Of a stretch of 64,000 nucleotides of DNA, positions 37,130 through 48,329 are shown piece after piece (positions within the stretch are counted from its first letter, which is position 1; each line of letters begins with the position of its first letter). The stretch spans positions 760,950 to 824,949 of the forward strand of contig BROE01000023.1 in assembly GCA_036571765.1 (NCBI GenBank), read 5' to 3'. The stretch comes from Plecoglossus altivelis. Taxonomy: Eukaryota > Chordata > Actinopteri > Osmeriformes > Plecoglossidae. Position numbers and translations under genes: made by a program. Below the pieces are notes generated by a model, which was not told where the DNA came from, did no database searches, and worked only from the letters and a program-made list of their open reading frames with translations.

Positions 37130-37460
37130 TTGGCAAGTATGGTTACCCATACTTGAAATTTACCTCTGCATTTAACCCATCCAAGTGCACACACAGCAGT
37201 GAGTAGTGGGCAACTGCACGCACACACACACACACAGTGAACATACACCCGGAGCAGTGGGCAGCTATTGCTCCAGCGCCTGGGAAGCAATTGTGGGTTT
37301 GGTGCCTTGCTCGAGGGCACCTCAATCAGGGTATTGAAGGCAGAGAGAATGCTGTTTATTCACAATCCCCACCTTCAATTCCTGCTGGTGCGAGAATCAA
37401 GCCAGCAACTTGCAGGTTACAAGCCCAACTCCCTAACAATTAGGCCACAACTTCCCCAGA
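37130..37460 (+). repeat. Dispersed teleost repeat
   Basis: Contains phrases typical of a widespread fish repeat: ctgcatttaacccatcc, acccggagcagtgggcagc, ggtgccttgctcgagggcacctcaatc. A short CA stretch is embedded near 37219-37235. Noncoding; I do not know the formal element name. Confidence 0.6.
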
Positions 37461-37649
37461 GCTGCAGTCAATGATATATATTATCGGTCATTGTTGGTTG
37501 AATAGCCATTATTCTCTGTAAATTAAGTGAAACACAATTGTTGATTTGTATTAAAGTTACATTTATTTTATATGCAATTTACACATTTTACATATTGACT
37601 ATGAAGCCTAATTTAGATAAAGCCATAGAATTTATTTTAGTATCATGCC

Positions 37650-37815
37650 TTTATCTATGCCCTGCGACTTGCTGGCCCCAGTCCAGGGTATACCCCGCCT
37701 ATGGCCTGAAGTTACTGGGTTAGGCTCCAGTCACCCGTGACCCCAAACGTGAACAAGCGGCACTGCAATCCCTCCCAGGCATCGGCAGTAGAAGATGAAT
37801 GGATGAATAAATGAA
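37650..37815 (+). mobile_element. LINE/SINE 3'-tail fragment
   Basis: The stretch ccctgcgacttgctggcccc...ccagggtataccccgcct...gggttaggctccag...gtgaacaagcggc, followed by gatgaatggatgaataaatga, has the order and simple-repeat ending of common fish LINE 3' tails. No coding part. Confidence 0.6.
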
Positions 37816-37885
37816 TGGTTTTACCAATAGTATGAGATTGACAATGTAACAGAAGATGGAAAAGTTTCAAGTATCAGTCCAAGTG

Positions 37886-40174
37886 TTACTGTCTCAGTCC
37901 AGAGTAGATGGTGTCTTTGTCCACGGAGCGTTTCTGTCTCTCTGCCTTCCATCTCTTGTTGAAATCAATAGTAGCATACTGCAGTTTATCAGCCTCGTCA
38001 TCCTTGTAGAGACGAAAAAAATATTCAAGATACTAATATGTCAAATCTAATGGTTAAGTGAAGAATGGCTATTGACTACTTTTAAACGTTGAAAAAATAA
38101 CAAAGAACATTTTTCAAGGTAAGAAAGAGAATTTAATGTGGATCATGTTTTTTTATCTCAAGATAAGGTCATGAAATGCCCATTGGCTTAGTATTCTAGT
38201 AGCATATTTGACTATAATGTAACAAAGTGACACTTTCATACCTGTCTATCAGATCGAATGGCTGGTGGGACACTTGTCGAGGGGTTGTTCTCTTTAAAGG
38301 AAATATGTTCATGACAGCATTGCATTCATCGTCATTAAATTATAGCTGAATACCCTGCGCAATCGCAATAATGAAACACCAAACAATACCTGTACACTTC
38401 AGACATGTCTTCATCTTGTGGATATACCAAGACAGGACAATAATCAGCAAAAATGAAACTGATAATCCACCACCCAGGAAACACACTAGCAGAGGATCTG
38501 TGTCAATAAATAAAACAATTAGTAACATTATACATATCTTTTAGTTACATTATACAGAATAGTCAAAAAGGGAATGCTTCTGCGAAAATGACCTTAGATG
38601 ACGAACAAAAAACTTAAACGCCCTTTAAATATACATTAAATGGAAAACTGGCATAACTCATTACTATAACTATAACTCATAACTCATAACTATTTACAGA
38701 CGGTACAAAGTATGAAAAGACAGTGCATAGTTTAAAACAGACAATAAATAATACATTTCCAACAGCAGCAGTGCTCCTGGGTTATGAGTATTTATTCATG
38801 TTCCCATTTATAATGAGGACATTAATAAAGACTTCCTTAACCCATTTTCTCAGCTGATATGACGTTGAGTCTCCTGACAGATGGCAAAGTCTGGAAGGGG
38901 CGAGGATGGGTCATTATTAATCTGAGAAAGATTTTGAGCATGGACCAATCAATTGACTGATACTGAAGATCTGAAAAACATGTTGCATTTTGCCTGAATG
39001 AAGCTAAGTAGAATATCGATGTTGAATTAACTGTATGTTACTTACGACATTGTCAAGAAGGCAATCATTTTGAGTAGTATACTCCATAAAACGTGTAAGG
39101 CTATCACTTTTGGTAGAATGAAAACCATGGATTTTAGCTATGACTTACTTTGAACAGCCAGCCTGGTCCCATTTCCAAACAGTATCTCCCCACATGAGGC
39201 CACAGCACAGTAGTAAGTCCCAGCATCAGAGAGGCTAAGGTTCCTCTTGGGGAGGTTGTAGACACAGCTCTGTGTAGGATACCCAGCCTCAGGGCTCTTC
39301 TCACACTGATCACTCCTGCTGCCATGGGTGTAAAGGATTCCTGGATAGGATTCTCCTGAGCCATGTCTGAACCAATAGACACTGTGTTCTCCAGCACAGA
39401 TCTCAGTGTGTATTGTACAGTTTAGAGTTACGGAGTCTCCTGGCTGGGTGGACTCAGACACAGGCTCCTGGACAACACTCATGCTTTTAAAGCCTTATGT
39501 GGAAAAAGAAAGAATGATTACAATATTTTTCATAAGCTGGTAAAAAACTACGATAAACCAAATCAAAGGCTCACCTCTGAACACAAGTAAAGTTCCAGTA
39601 TCTTCAAAAGTCATAATGGATAGACTTGATCTTCCACAGAAATACATAGCTGAATCAGACGGCTGAGTGTTGTTGATTTGAAGGTGATATATCCCTGTTC
39701 CCAACTGTACTGAAAACCGAGGATCGTTCTCAAATTCACCATAAAGGTTGTTCCCACTGAATGTGTATTGATGTGATACCAGCTGGGGTCTCTGGCTGTG
39801 TGTTTGCTTATACCATGACAGATATTTTATATTGTTTGAATAGAAGCATTGTAGAGTCACTTTGTCTCCAAGATTGGCAAACAAAAGAGGTAATGGTTGA
39901 GCTATGATGCCCTGGGTATACACAGGACCTAAATTAGAGAAGAAAAAAAGAATGAGATATTTTACCTTTATGTTGTGTAATACAAAAGTAGTCTGTGATA
40001 TTGTATTGAAATGTTTAAATAGGAATCATCACTACTTTGGAATGTAGCACTCAAAATTTCTTTCTAACATACCTCATCAGTACACAACTTGAAAACTCTA
40101 CTAGTTCAGATAGTACCATAGTATCACTTACATATTTTAAGGAGGATGGCCACTATTAAATAAGCCCAGAACAT
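37886..40174 (-). CDS. NITR-8: inhibitory-type NITR, intact
   Basis: Six minus-strand exons: 40132-40174 (signal), 39575-39928 (V), 39149-39493 (I), 38390-38497 (TM), 38242-38291 and 37886-38002 (tail, TAA). Total 1017 bases, 338 residues. V: GDKVTLQC (C42), LSWYKQ, DSAMYFC (C112), ending TFEDTGTLLVFRG, so FGxG is replaced by FEDTG. The I domain is consensus (CAGEHS, DQCEKS, SCVYNLPKR, YYCAVASC, FGNGT). TM about 250-271. The tail has ITIM LQYATI (307-312) and TIYSGL (331-336), which resembles an ITSM-type T-x-Y-x-x-L site. Acceptor choice for exon 5 was set by reading frame (ctttaaag/AG). Expected to recruit SHP-type phosphatases or SH2 adaptors (family knowledge). Confidence 0.92.
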
Positions 40175-42794
40175 CTCAGTTCTTCTCTTCTGTGTCTGGC
40201 AACCACTCTTGAGGGTTGGGATTCAAATAAGAGCATCAGCAGAAAATTGTTACAAGTGAAGGCATCCTTTTAGGTTAGCTTCCTTGAGTGGTTGCAGAGG
40301 AAATGACTCGATAATGATTTCACAGTTTTCACACCCAAACACTGAAGAAAATATACGAAAACACTTTTTATTTCATGTTATGGATTTAGATTACTGGTAA
40401 CAGCCATTTGTGGATGGTATGTGGTTTGGTGTAAGATATTAAGAAGTCCTCTTGAATATTGTATCACAGATTTAATATTTAAAACTTGAGTTTTACCAAC
40501 AGCAGTACAATTTTTTGGAACTGCAATTCAAAACCGAAATCAAGACCTTTAACAGTAAAAATAGTTTATTAAAATGATAATGTGTGATTTTAATTTTTTA
40601 ATCTTTTTTTTATCAATGCATGTTCCAAAGGTTCAGGTATTATATAGAATACTACATTACAGTAAATATCGTACACATGCACAAAAGCAGAAGTATAGCA
40701 GTATAGCAGTATAGCAATAGCAGAATAGGATGGCCAATGTTTAACAACATGTTTCAATTCAACTCTGAGATATACAGTATGTAGTACAGTAGGTCATATC
40801 ATAGATCATGCTTAGAAATCTAACTGTGAAGCATAATTTTGTAGTTGTAGGCTTACAACAAACACATATCTACTTGGACAGTGTTCGCTGGAGAAGCATT
40901 GCATCTTGATAAGAACAGGTACAGCGTAGAGCCAACATCCACAAATCCCTGAATCAGACATCATGATTCTTGAAGCAAGTTCTGTGTCTACATTGTGAGT
41001 ACCTTAACAGTGTGTCAAACCCTAAACACAAGTTATCCGAAGTCATGTTGGAATTAATAAGCATAATTTTCTCCTGTGTTGGAAAGTGCTCAAATCTGAC
41101 AATGTGAAATCAATCCAAACAAACCATAATGCAATCCTAATACTGTGAATATAGTCCCACAGATTGTTTATTGTTGAATTATTTTCTGGTTTGTATTAAA
41201 TAGCTAGAAAAACCAGTCTGCACAACACCAAGGTGAATTGGTTCAGTTTTGACTCTTGATTGATGGCGTTGGAAGATGAGGATGCATTGTTAGTCAAGTG
41301 TCACATCATGGATGAGAAAAGGTCTAGGCCATCAGGTTGTAAGTAAAAAAAATGAGGAAGGAGAAACGTGTAAAAGATAAAGGTACGCAGCTATATCATC
41401 TCCTTATGAGTATGATAATATTATTTTGTGATATTAATTTTTAAAATCGCCCAGGGAGCCATACAACCTTAATCTGCAATCTAAAACCACATCTGCATGG
41501 TGCCATATGTTGAATCTCTACTAACTGCTTCTACTATTGAACATCAGGCAAGATATGACAAAGTTTTTCACTTGCCAATCAACACAATGCCCTCGTTCCA
41601 GAGAGGTCATCCGTACGATCAAACCTTTCCTAAGATTACATTCTGGCAGAGTCAGAATATTATGGGAGCATTCTTGTAGTGGCATCTCGTACTTGAATGT
41701 AATTTAATGTCTTTAAGTGTGTCTTTAATTCCTGTTGATTGAGTCTTTTTGCATATGTTTTTTACCTTGACCTTTGTGCGGTGGCAGTCAGGTGTGCTGC
41801 AACACGTGGAAGACTAACTGAGCTCTGCCTCTGAAGTGTTTGCATAATATTGTTGCACTGCTAGGTGGCAGCAGTCACACTGCTGGCCTCTACTACGGCC
41901 TTTGCAGTGGTGGTGTTGTGTGTTGTGTGGTGTGTTGTGGGGGGGGAGGGGGGTGGGGGGGTTGTCCCTGATTTCCTGAAAATAGGGTGTCACTACACAA
42001 TGAAAATTATTTTTGTCGCAATGTACATGTTATTTTCAAGGGCGCTGCATCTGAGTTATTTTCATTTTTGGCCTCTTTTATTTTAATCTCAGGCAGACTA
42101 AGTGCATAATACAAAGCCAAGCAATGGGCAGATTAACATGTATTTATCTTTTTGTTCCACTTGAAATTGTTTCACTTAATTTTTGCATCCTTGGTAACCA
42201 GGACCCTGGGCAGAACAGAAACATGAAAAAGAAATGGAAGGCTGGAATGTCATATTAACAATTCCCTTGATATATTCCAACAGAGATACAAGCACTCAAA
42301 ATTAAAATTTACTCCCACTCACTTTTTAAGAGATTCTCTGCCCAGTGAAAAGGCTTTTGTTGGCAACATACCAGTCTCCTAGCGCTCGAGTTTGCATTTT
42401 CAGCCAAAACCCATGTGCTAGGGGGACAAACAATAGACTTGCTAAAAAATACACCAAAAACCGACTATTAGATTAATGCAAAACAAAGCAAATATCATGG
42501 TTAAGTACTATTGTACACGCACATCAGAACTCGTATTTAAGACAGCTCTCTCTCAGTCAGCTCTTTCTCAATCGTGCTGCTCACTTGAGCCCTGTGGTTT
42601 GTCTGTTGTTCCTGATTTGTGATCTTTATCAGGCTATATGAAACCTACAACAATACACAGAGAATCGGTAATGAGGACTTTATGAAAACCTCCAAGTTAA
42701 CCACAGCATTTCCTATTCCAAAGTCATTTAACATTAAAGGAGGCGTTACGCTATCCATAACATACTAAGTATACCAAGTAAAACATTTGGGTTT
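40175..42794. other. Intergenic with a G-rich tract
   Basis: AT-rich DNA with no gene recognised, apart from the G-rich tract listed separately. No TATA box is evident upstream of NITR-8. Confidence 0.4.
41939..41961 (+). repeat. G-rich tract, potential quadruplex
   Basis: Three G runs of six to nine bases separated by single A and T bases, preceded by a TGTTGTGTGG-type repeat. Long runs can supply four G-triplets. Confidence 0.6.
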
Positions 42795-43045
42795 ATGTAG
42801 CCTACTGTGCGCAGAACACAGTGTCGATTGGTTCAGACATGCCTCAGGAGAATCCTTACAAGGATTCTTGACATCCATGGAGGCAGGAGTGAACAGTGTG
42901 AGAAAAGCCCTGAGGCTGGGTCTCCTACACAGAGCTGTGTCTACAACCTCCCCAAGAGGAACCTCAGCGTCTCTGATGCTGGGACTTACTACTGTGCTGT
43001 GGTCTCATGGGGAGATACTGTTTGGAGATCAGACCACATTTTGAG
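42795..43045 (+). pseudogene. NITR-9: orphan I-domain fragment
   Basis: A plus-strand piece matches the second part of a NITR I exon: GEHSV-type start with WFRHASGES, then (in another frame) GGRSEQCEKSPEAGSPTQSCVYNLPKRNLSVSDAGTYYCAV. A small deletion near 42870 shifts the frame, and a two-base loss in the cysteine codon of ASC (tcatgggg for tcatgtgggg, near 43008) breaks the end, so FGNGT is lost. There is no signal, V, TM or tail exon nearby on either side. It is a dead duplicate or a truncated conversion tract. The family match is unmistakable. Confidence 0.85.
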
Positions 43046-44884
43046 CCAATCAAATGTTTAAACAACTCAATCAATCAAGAAATCATTCCTATTAACTTGG
43101 AAAACTATCTCTGGAAAAAGGCTCTGTGGCACTTGATGCTTGTGGCAAATACAAACCAGTAAAAATAAAAATACTAACCTGATTCTGAAATTGTGTAGAA
43201 GGTTCATGGCAAAAAGTGGTTCATTGATGACTCATTCATACAGTGAACCCTCCCCATGTACAAGCTACAGTTAAACAAGTTAAACAGCTACAGAAGTAGT
43301 TTACAAGTTCAACTTTGTGTTGCTTTTCGGTGAGGTGTAAAAAAATAAACTGTGGTAATTTACCAATGCGGGTGGTAATTTAGGCACATTCACTTATATA
43401 ACAACATAGGATCTAATAATGTGTGGCTACTACTCCCTATAGACTGAGAGGTGAATTGCACATTTCAATATCACGGTATGTGGTCTCCTTTCATTTATTC
43501 AGCAGGCGTAACACTGCTAGTTAAATGCTTGTCTATACGTATGTAGCAAAGGGTTTGCATCTTACTTCCTGGTGTGAGTGGCAGGAAGGTGGAAAAAGCT
43601 CAGTGTCACGTAAAAGCTGTCAACTTCCCTGAAAGATGAAGCTTGATAGCATTGTGTATCAACAACAGCAATAAATAAAACAAAAAATCAACATCAACAA
43701 CCCCCAACAACTGAATTATGGTGATGATCCTGAGCGGGGTCATTGTTTATGACCATAATGCAACCCAAATCTATGAAGGAGGTTATAGGCTGTCAGTTAT
43801 TTTCCACTGTGGTATCACACCTCACAGTGTTTCTGAAGACAAATTACATGCAAGTTACACAGGAAGACTGATCTTTCGTTTTCACCACACTAACATCACA
43901 ACCCTATATCAAAACCACACAGACAATTTTCTCACACGGCATCATACCTCAGAAAGGATAAAATTAGACTACTTCCGCTAAACTGGCAGTGAATTATGTT
44001 TAACTGACAAACATTGCGAACACAGAGCAATGCAGAAAAAGGATTCCCGTTATCTTCTAAGTGGATCAATCAGTTGCTTTATTCACAAACGTTTCTGAAT
44101 GAGCTGATGATTGCATATTGATTCGTCCACCATAGCCCAGTGTGAACTCCAGAGACTAGAAACATACTAAGTTTAATAGGGTTAGGAACTCTAACTGCAC
44201 CAGAGCACTGTTAGATCATGTAAATATGACGCTTCAGACATCCTCTGTGCTGTACTAGGCATTGCTCTCAAGCATGCCACTATAATTGGTATGGCATTGT
44301 AACATGGTGGCTAAAAAATATTATATACGATATTATTTTGTACTGTACCACCATAATTGTGTTCACTATACATTAATCACTGTAATGTATCAATGTAATC
44401 AATATGTTATTGTCACTATGTATAAACTTCAGCATTTGAGATATTGTTCGCTCTTTTTAGTCTGTATTAGTACACAGTTTTTTTGTGGTATTTCCCCAGC
44501 CTGATTCAGTCCAAGTTTAGTTTTTACATGTTGGCCTTAGGCTCCGGGTATCCTGCCACACACACCACCCTCCTCCTGTGATATTGACACGCCCGCAATT
44601 CATCCCTTCATCTGCATCACAGTATTTCAACACTTGGTTTTTGAGTCCAGCATTGCCAGTTCAAAGCTTCATGTAGACGTGTTAGGTAAAGTAACTCAGT
44701 ACACTGCTTGTAATTGTGCTATCTCTGTTACAGAGTACGCCACATCCTTTTGTTCATCTGTCTGCCCGCCCCTCTGCCTGCCGCTAGCAATTTGCCTTTG
44801 TTCTCCTCATCCTTTAATTTCAATAAACTGGCCAACCAGTTTACCTTCTCTGGAGTTTGTGTCCACTTGCCAGTATCTAGTTGG
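43046..44884. other. Intergenic, nothing recognised
   Basis: Short frames such as 43718-43981 show no motif. Confidence 0.4.
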
Positions 44885-45148
44885 TCGAGAGGAGCCAGCT
44901 GAGGTGGCTCGGGCATCTGTTTCGGATGCCTCCTGGACGCCTCCCTCGGGAGGTGTTCCGGGCATGTCCTACCGGGAGGCGGCCCCGGGGAAGACCCAGG
45001 ACACGCTGGAGGGACTAGCCTTGGGATCCCCCCGGAGGAGCTGGAGGTGGTGTGCGTGGAGAAGGAAGTCTGGGCCTCCCTGCTCAGACTGCTGCCCCCG
45101 CGACCCGGCCCTGGATAAGCGGAAGAAAATGGATGGATGGATGGATAG
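44885..45148 (+). mobile_element. Rex3 LINE 3' fragment
   Basis: Plus-strand copy of the Rex3 3' end: ggagccagctgaggtggctcgg, cctcccgaggaggtgt-type segment, and the terminal ggaagaaaatggatggatggatgga tail. Near-identical to the reverse complement of 29393-29690, with an internal deletion. Confidence 0.85.
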
Positions 45149-45203
45149 TTGGTCGATCTTGAACTGTGCTTGTTGGTTGAGATGTAGTTCCTGTGTGATG
45201 TGG

Positions 45204-45204
<1 letters not shown>

Positions 45205-45248
<44 letters not shown>

Positions 45249-45250
45249 CA
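45205..45250 (+). repeat. (TA)n microsatellite
   Basis: About 18 TA units followed by tacatatacacaca. Confidence 0.95.
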
Positions 45251-45334
45251 CACACTCTTCCTCTAATGTGAACACAAAAGTATAGACCTATGTACTTCTG
45301 ATTCTTGATCTTCGATTGTACTTTCTACGAGTAG

Positions 45335-45510
45335 CTTTTTGTGGCTCAGGAGGTTCAGAAGGTTATTCACTACTCAAAAGGTCAGTGTTTTGACCCCTGA
45401 CTCCTGGTCATGTGTCAAAGAGTCCTTGGGCGATACACTGAACCCCAAGTTACCCTTGATGGTAAGGCTAGGATCAAGTGTATCTCCGATGGGGGCTTGG
45501 CTCCAAATGG
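45335..45510 (+). repeat. SINE-like repeat, degenerate
   Basis: The order gtggctcaggagg, aaaggtcagtgttttgacccc, ctcctggtcatgtgtcaaagagtccttgggcgatacactgaacccc resembles widespread fish short interspersed repeats whose first part holds tRNA-like A- and B-box segments. Those boxes are degenerate here. Classification is uncertain. Confidence 0.45.
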
Positions 45511-45859
45511 AGCCCAAAGGTCTGGTTAAGGTTTTTCCCAGGAGGTATTCCCCAATCGCTGGCCAAATGAAGCTTTACACAAGTTCAATCTGGTAAGACC
45601 GATCCCTGCACTCAGGCACATCATATAATTTCTCTCTTTCACTCTGCTGCAAGGAAAGCTCTACTTGCTATCAGGCATCATTCAGGTTCTGCATTGTCTT
45701 GTGCTGACGTCTATCAATTAACACTGTCAATCTTAATTGTCGCATCAGCCTATCACTATGATCTTGTGCTTTTTAAATAGGATTCTCTCCTAGTTTAGTT
45801 TGTCTTCAGATGTTGGGCAGGCAGTCTTTTAATTCCCCATGGTGTCTAAGCTCTAACCC

Positions 45860-46120
45860 TTCGCCGACAGGCTGTTCACATGGACTCAGGGGCTTTGGCC
45901 CTCTAGCCTACATAGGTTATCTGTAACTTGGATGGCGGTCCTCCAGTGGGTAAGGCTGTTCACAGACTCAAGGGCTTTGGCCCTCTAGTCAGCACAGGTT
46001 ATCACCTCAGACTCAAGGGCATCGCCCTCTAGCCAACGCAAGCTCTTTCATATACTAGGGCTCCGGTTCTCTGGCCTGCGGGTTATTGTACTGCAGGCAT
46101 GCTGCTCTCTAGACTTGGCT
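45860..46120 (+). repeat. Degenerate tandem repeat (gactcaagggctttggccctctag units)
   Basis: Three to four imperfect copies of a unit containing gactcaggggctttggccctctagcc, then a cacaggttatc-type segment, spaced about 40 to 90 bases apart, with more decayed traces to 46120. No frame or known element recognised. Confidence 0.55.
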
Positions 46121-48329
46121 GGCTATGAAATATAATCACTCGCTGACTTGGCTTTGTTGGTATAGGAACTGTCCAACACATCTGTCCATGCCTTGCTATC
46201 TGATGAAGGGTATGTATTCGTTTAGCTCATTCTGTTAGGCGGGTTTAGGGTATTATTTGTGTAGCACTGATCGTTGTTGGGCACCAATCACTGTCAGTGC
46301 TCAGTCTTGTGTTTTTGTTGCTTATTCCTCAGGGAGTTTGATTTACATTATCTTGGTAAATATGTTTTACGATATTGCACTTTTATACTCTTACTGTAGG
46401 GGATTCTAATTCTATAATGGGCAGACATTCTTTGATCTATATTTCCTTTGGGGTCTAAGCCCAAACACTTAATACATTTATATCTGTAAATAAACTCACT
46501 TCACCATCCCAGGTCTGGCCTGATTAAACTGAGCTGACAAGCAGGCAGGTCCGAATGGTACTTTCGGAGACACAGAAAAACAGGACAAAATCCAATACAG
46601 AAAAGGGGCAAAATCAGTATGGCGTGGCCCAGGGTAAGACATTACCACTGTAGCAGAAGCAACATTCTGATGATGAGTGGTTGTAGAACCAAGGGAATTA
46701 TAGCCGTGGTGTTGAGATACTAGGTGTGTCTAGTTGAGCAGGTGGAGTGAAGAAGTGACTAGAATGAAACAGAAATGTATATCCACACCTATTAGCTATG
46801 TGTGCCATATTTATGCCAGTCCACATGCATATATATCAGTGGTATATACAGGAATGTGAAAAAGTAAAGTAAACATGCTGTACTAAATAAGACAATAAGA
46901 AAATGTACGGTCTGTAACAATATGCATGACCTCTGAGTGACAAAAAGACATATAGCAGAAACCACAAAGGTAGAGTAAAGACCGTGAGAGAGCAAAGGCA
47001 CAGAAAGGAATGAGTCCTAGGTCCTATGTACAACAGTTGGGCTGTTTTAACCAAAGCAGGCATGCAGCCTTGTTAAGTTCACAGCAGACTGTACCTGAAC
47101 AAAGGCTTGACATACGTATGGAGTACAGTTTGTTTCAATCACCACTGTCTCCTGACAAGACAAACTCTACACACCAAAGGTTAGCCACCTGAGAATTTCT
47201 TTTCAACCCTAAAAAAGGTTTACTTTAAAACAAACTTGTATTCAATCTCTTCAAATGTATGCACAACAACACACTCTCTAAAGTTACACATACCGTGTAT
47301 GAACACATATTCATATGAACACTTGTTTATAGACTTACATAATACGCCTATATGTTTATGCACATACATTAAAATCTGAACCTCAGTCTTCCTGTTTGTA
47401 AGAGGCTTTTCTTCAACAGTGGAAAGAACATCTTACTGCCAACGTGGTCGCACATCTGAAACTCTTTGACTCATAACAGTCAGAGTGGATTGAACCCTAC
47501 TGAAGGGGGTCTTTGTACCGTAGGTTTACTCTACATGACTGTTTGGCTGAGATCATTTATCACACGTGTTTAATCACTACATTTTAAAATACGATATAAC
47601 TAAGAAAACCTACAGCAGGACGTTCATTCAAATGAAGTCTTCTGAACTGGAAAAAGAACCTGAGTGCCAACTAAAAGCCGAGTATTCTGTAGGAGCAAAT
47701 CTTTTATCTGGTACTATGGCAAGGGAAGAACATCAATAAATAGTGACGATGAAGAGGATCTCACAAGGGATATTTTGGTTGACATGGAAGGGATGGTGGG
47801 TTTTGTACACCATGCACCCTCACAATGTTTCAGTCAGAAATACTCACAAATTCTTTTGAACCATTTATTAAACAAAATTATCGTAACATTTAGTCTTGGC
47901 TTGGTAGCTCTAATCAAGGATATGGATCCACTCTCTGTCCAAGGGGTAAATACACAGAACAAATAACAAAAGCAGAGCGTACATAAGAGTCATTCCAAGC
48001 AGCTTGATAGGGTACAGTAGAGTACAGAAGGGTGGGGTAATAGGGGCAAGCGATAACACTAGAATCACCAGCAACATAGTAACAATGCATGTCTATGCAC
48101 ACTGGTGGATCAAAGAGCTGCATATGGTGACTATGTATAGTGTGCAGTAGCAGTCTATGTATTTAAAGCAACACATATGGGACTACCATGGGCCTTCTTG
48201 AAATGTTCAATCCAAACTCTTTGGATATAAGATTTTGCATTGGTCTTGTTATTTGCGTTTGTTCTTTGATTTTTCAAGGAAATGTAAAAACAGAAGTGGG
48301 TTTTAAAATATGGTGAAACCAATTGGTTC
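46121..48329. other. Intergenic, nothing recognised
   Basis: Short frames at 46792-47063 and 47664-47966 show no motif or splice context. Confidence 0.4.

Noticed and set aside
44634..45266. A 210-codon plus-strand frame
   Set aside because: It is made of Rex3 3' sequence plus the TA microsatellite. No coherent domain.
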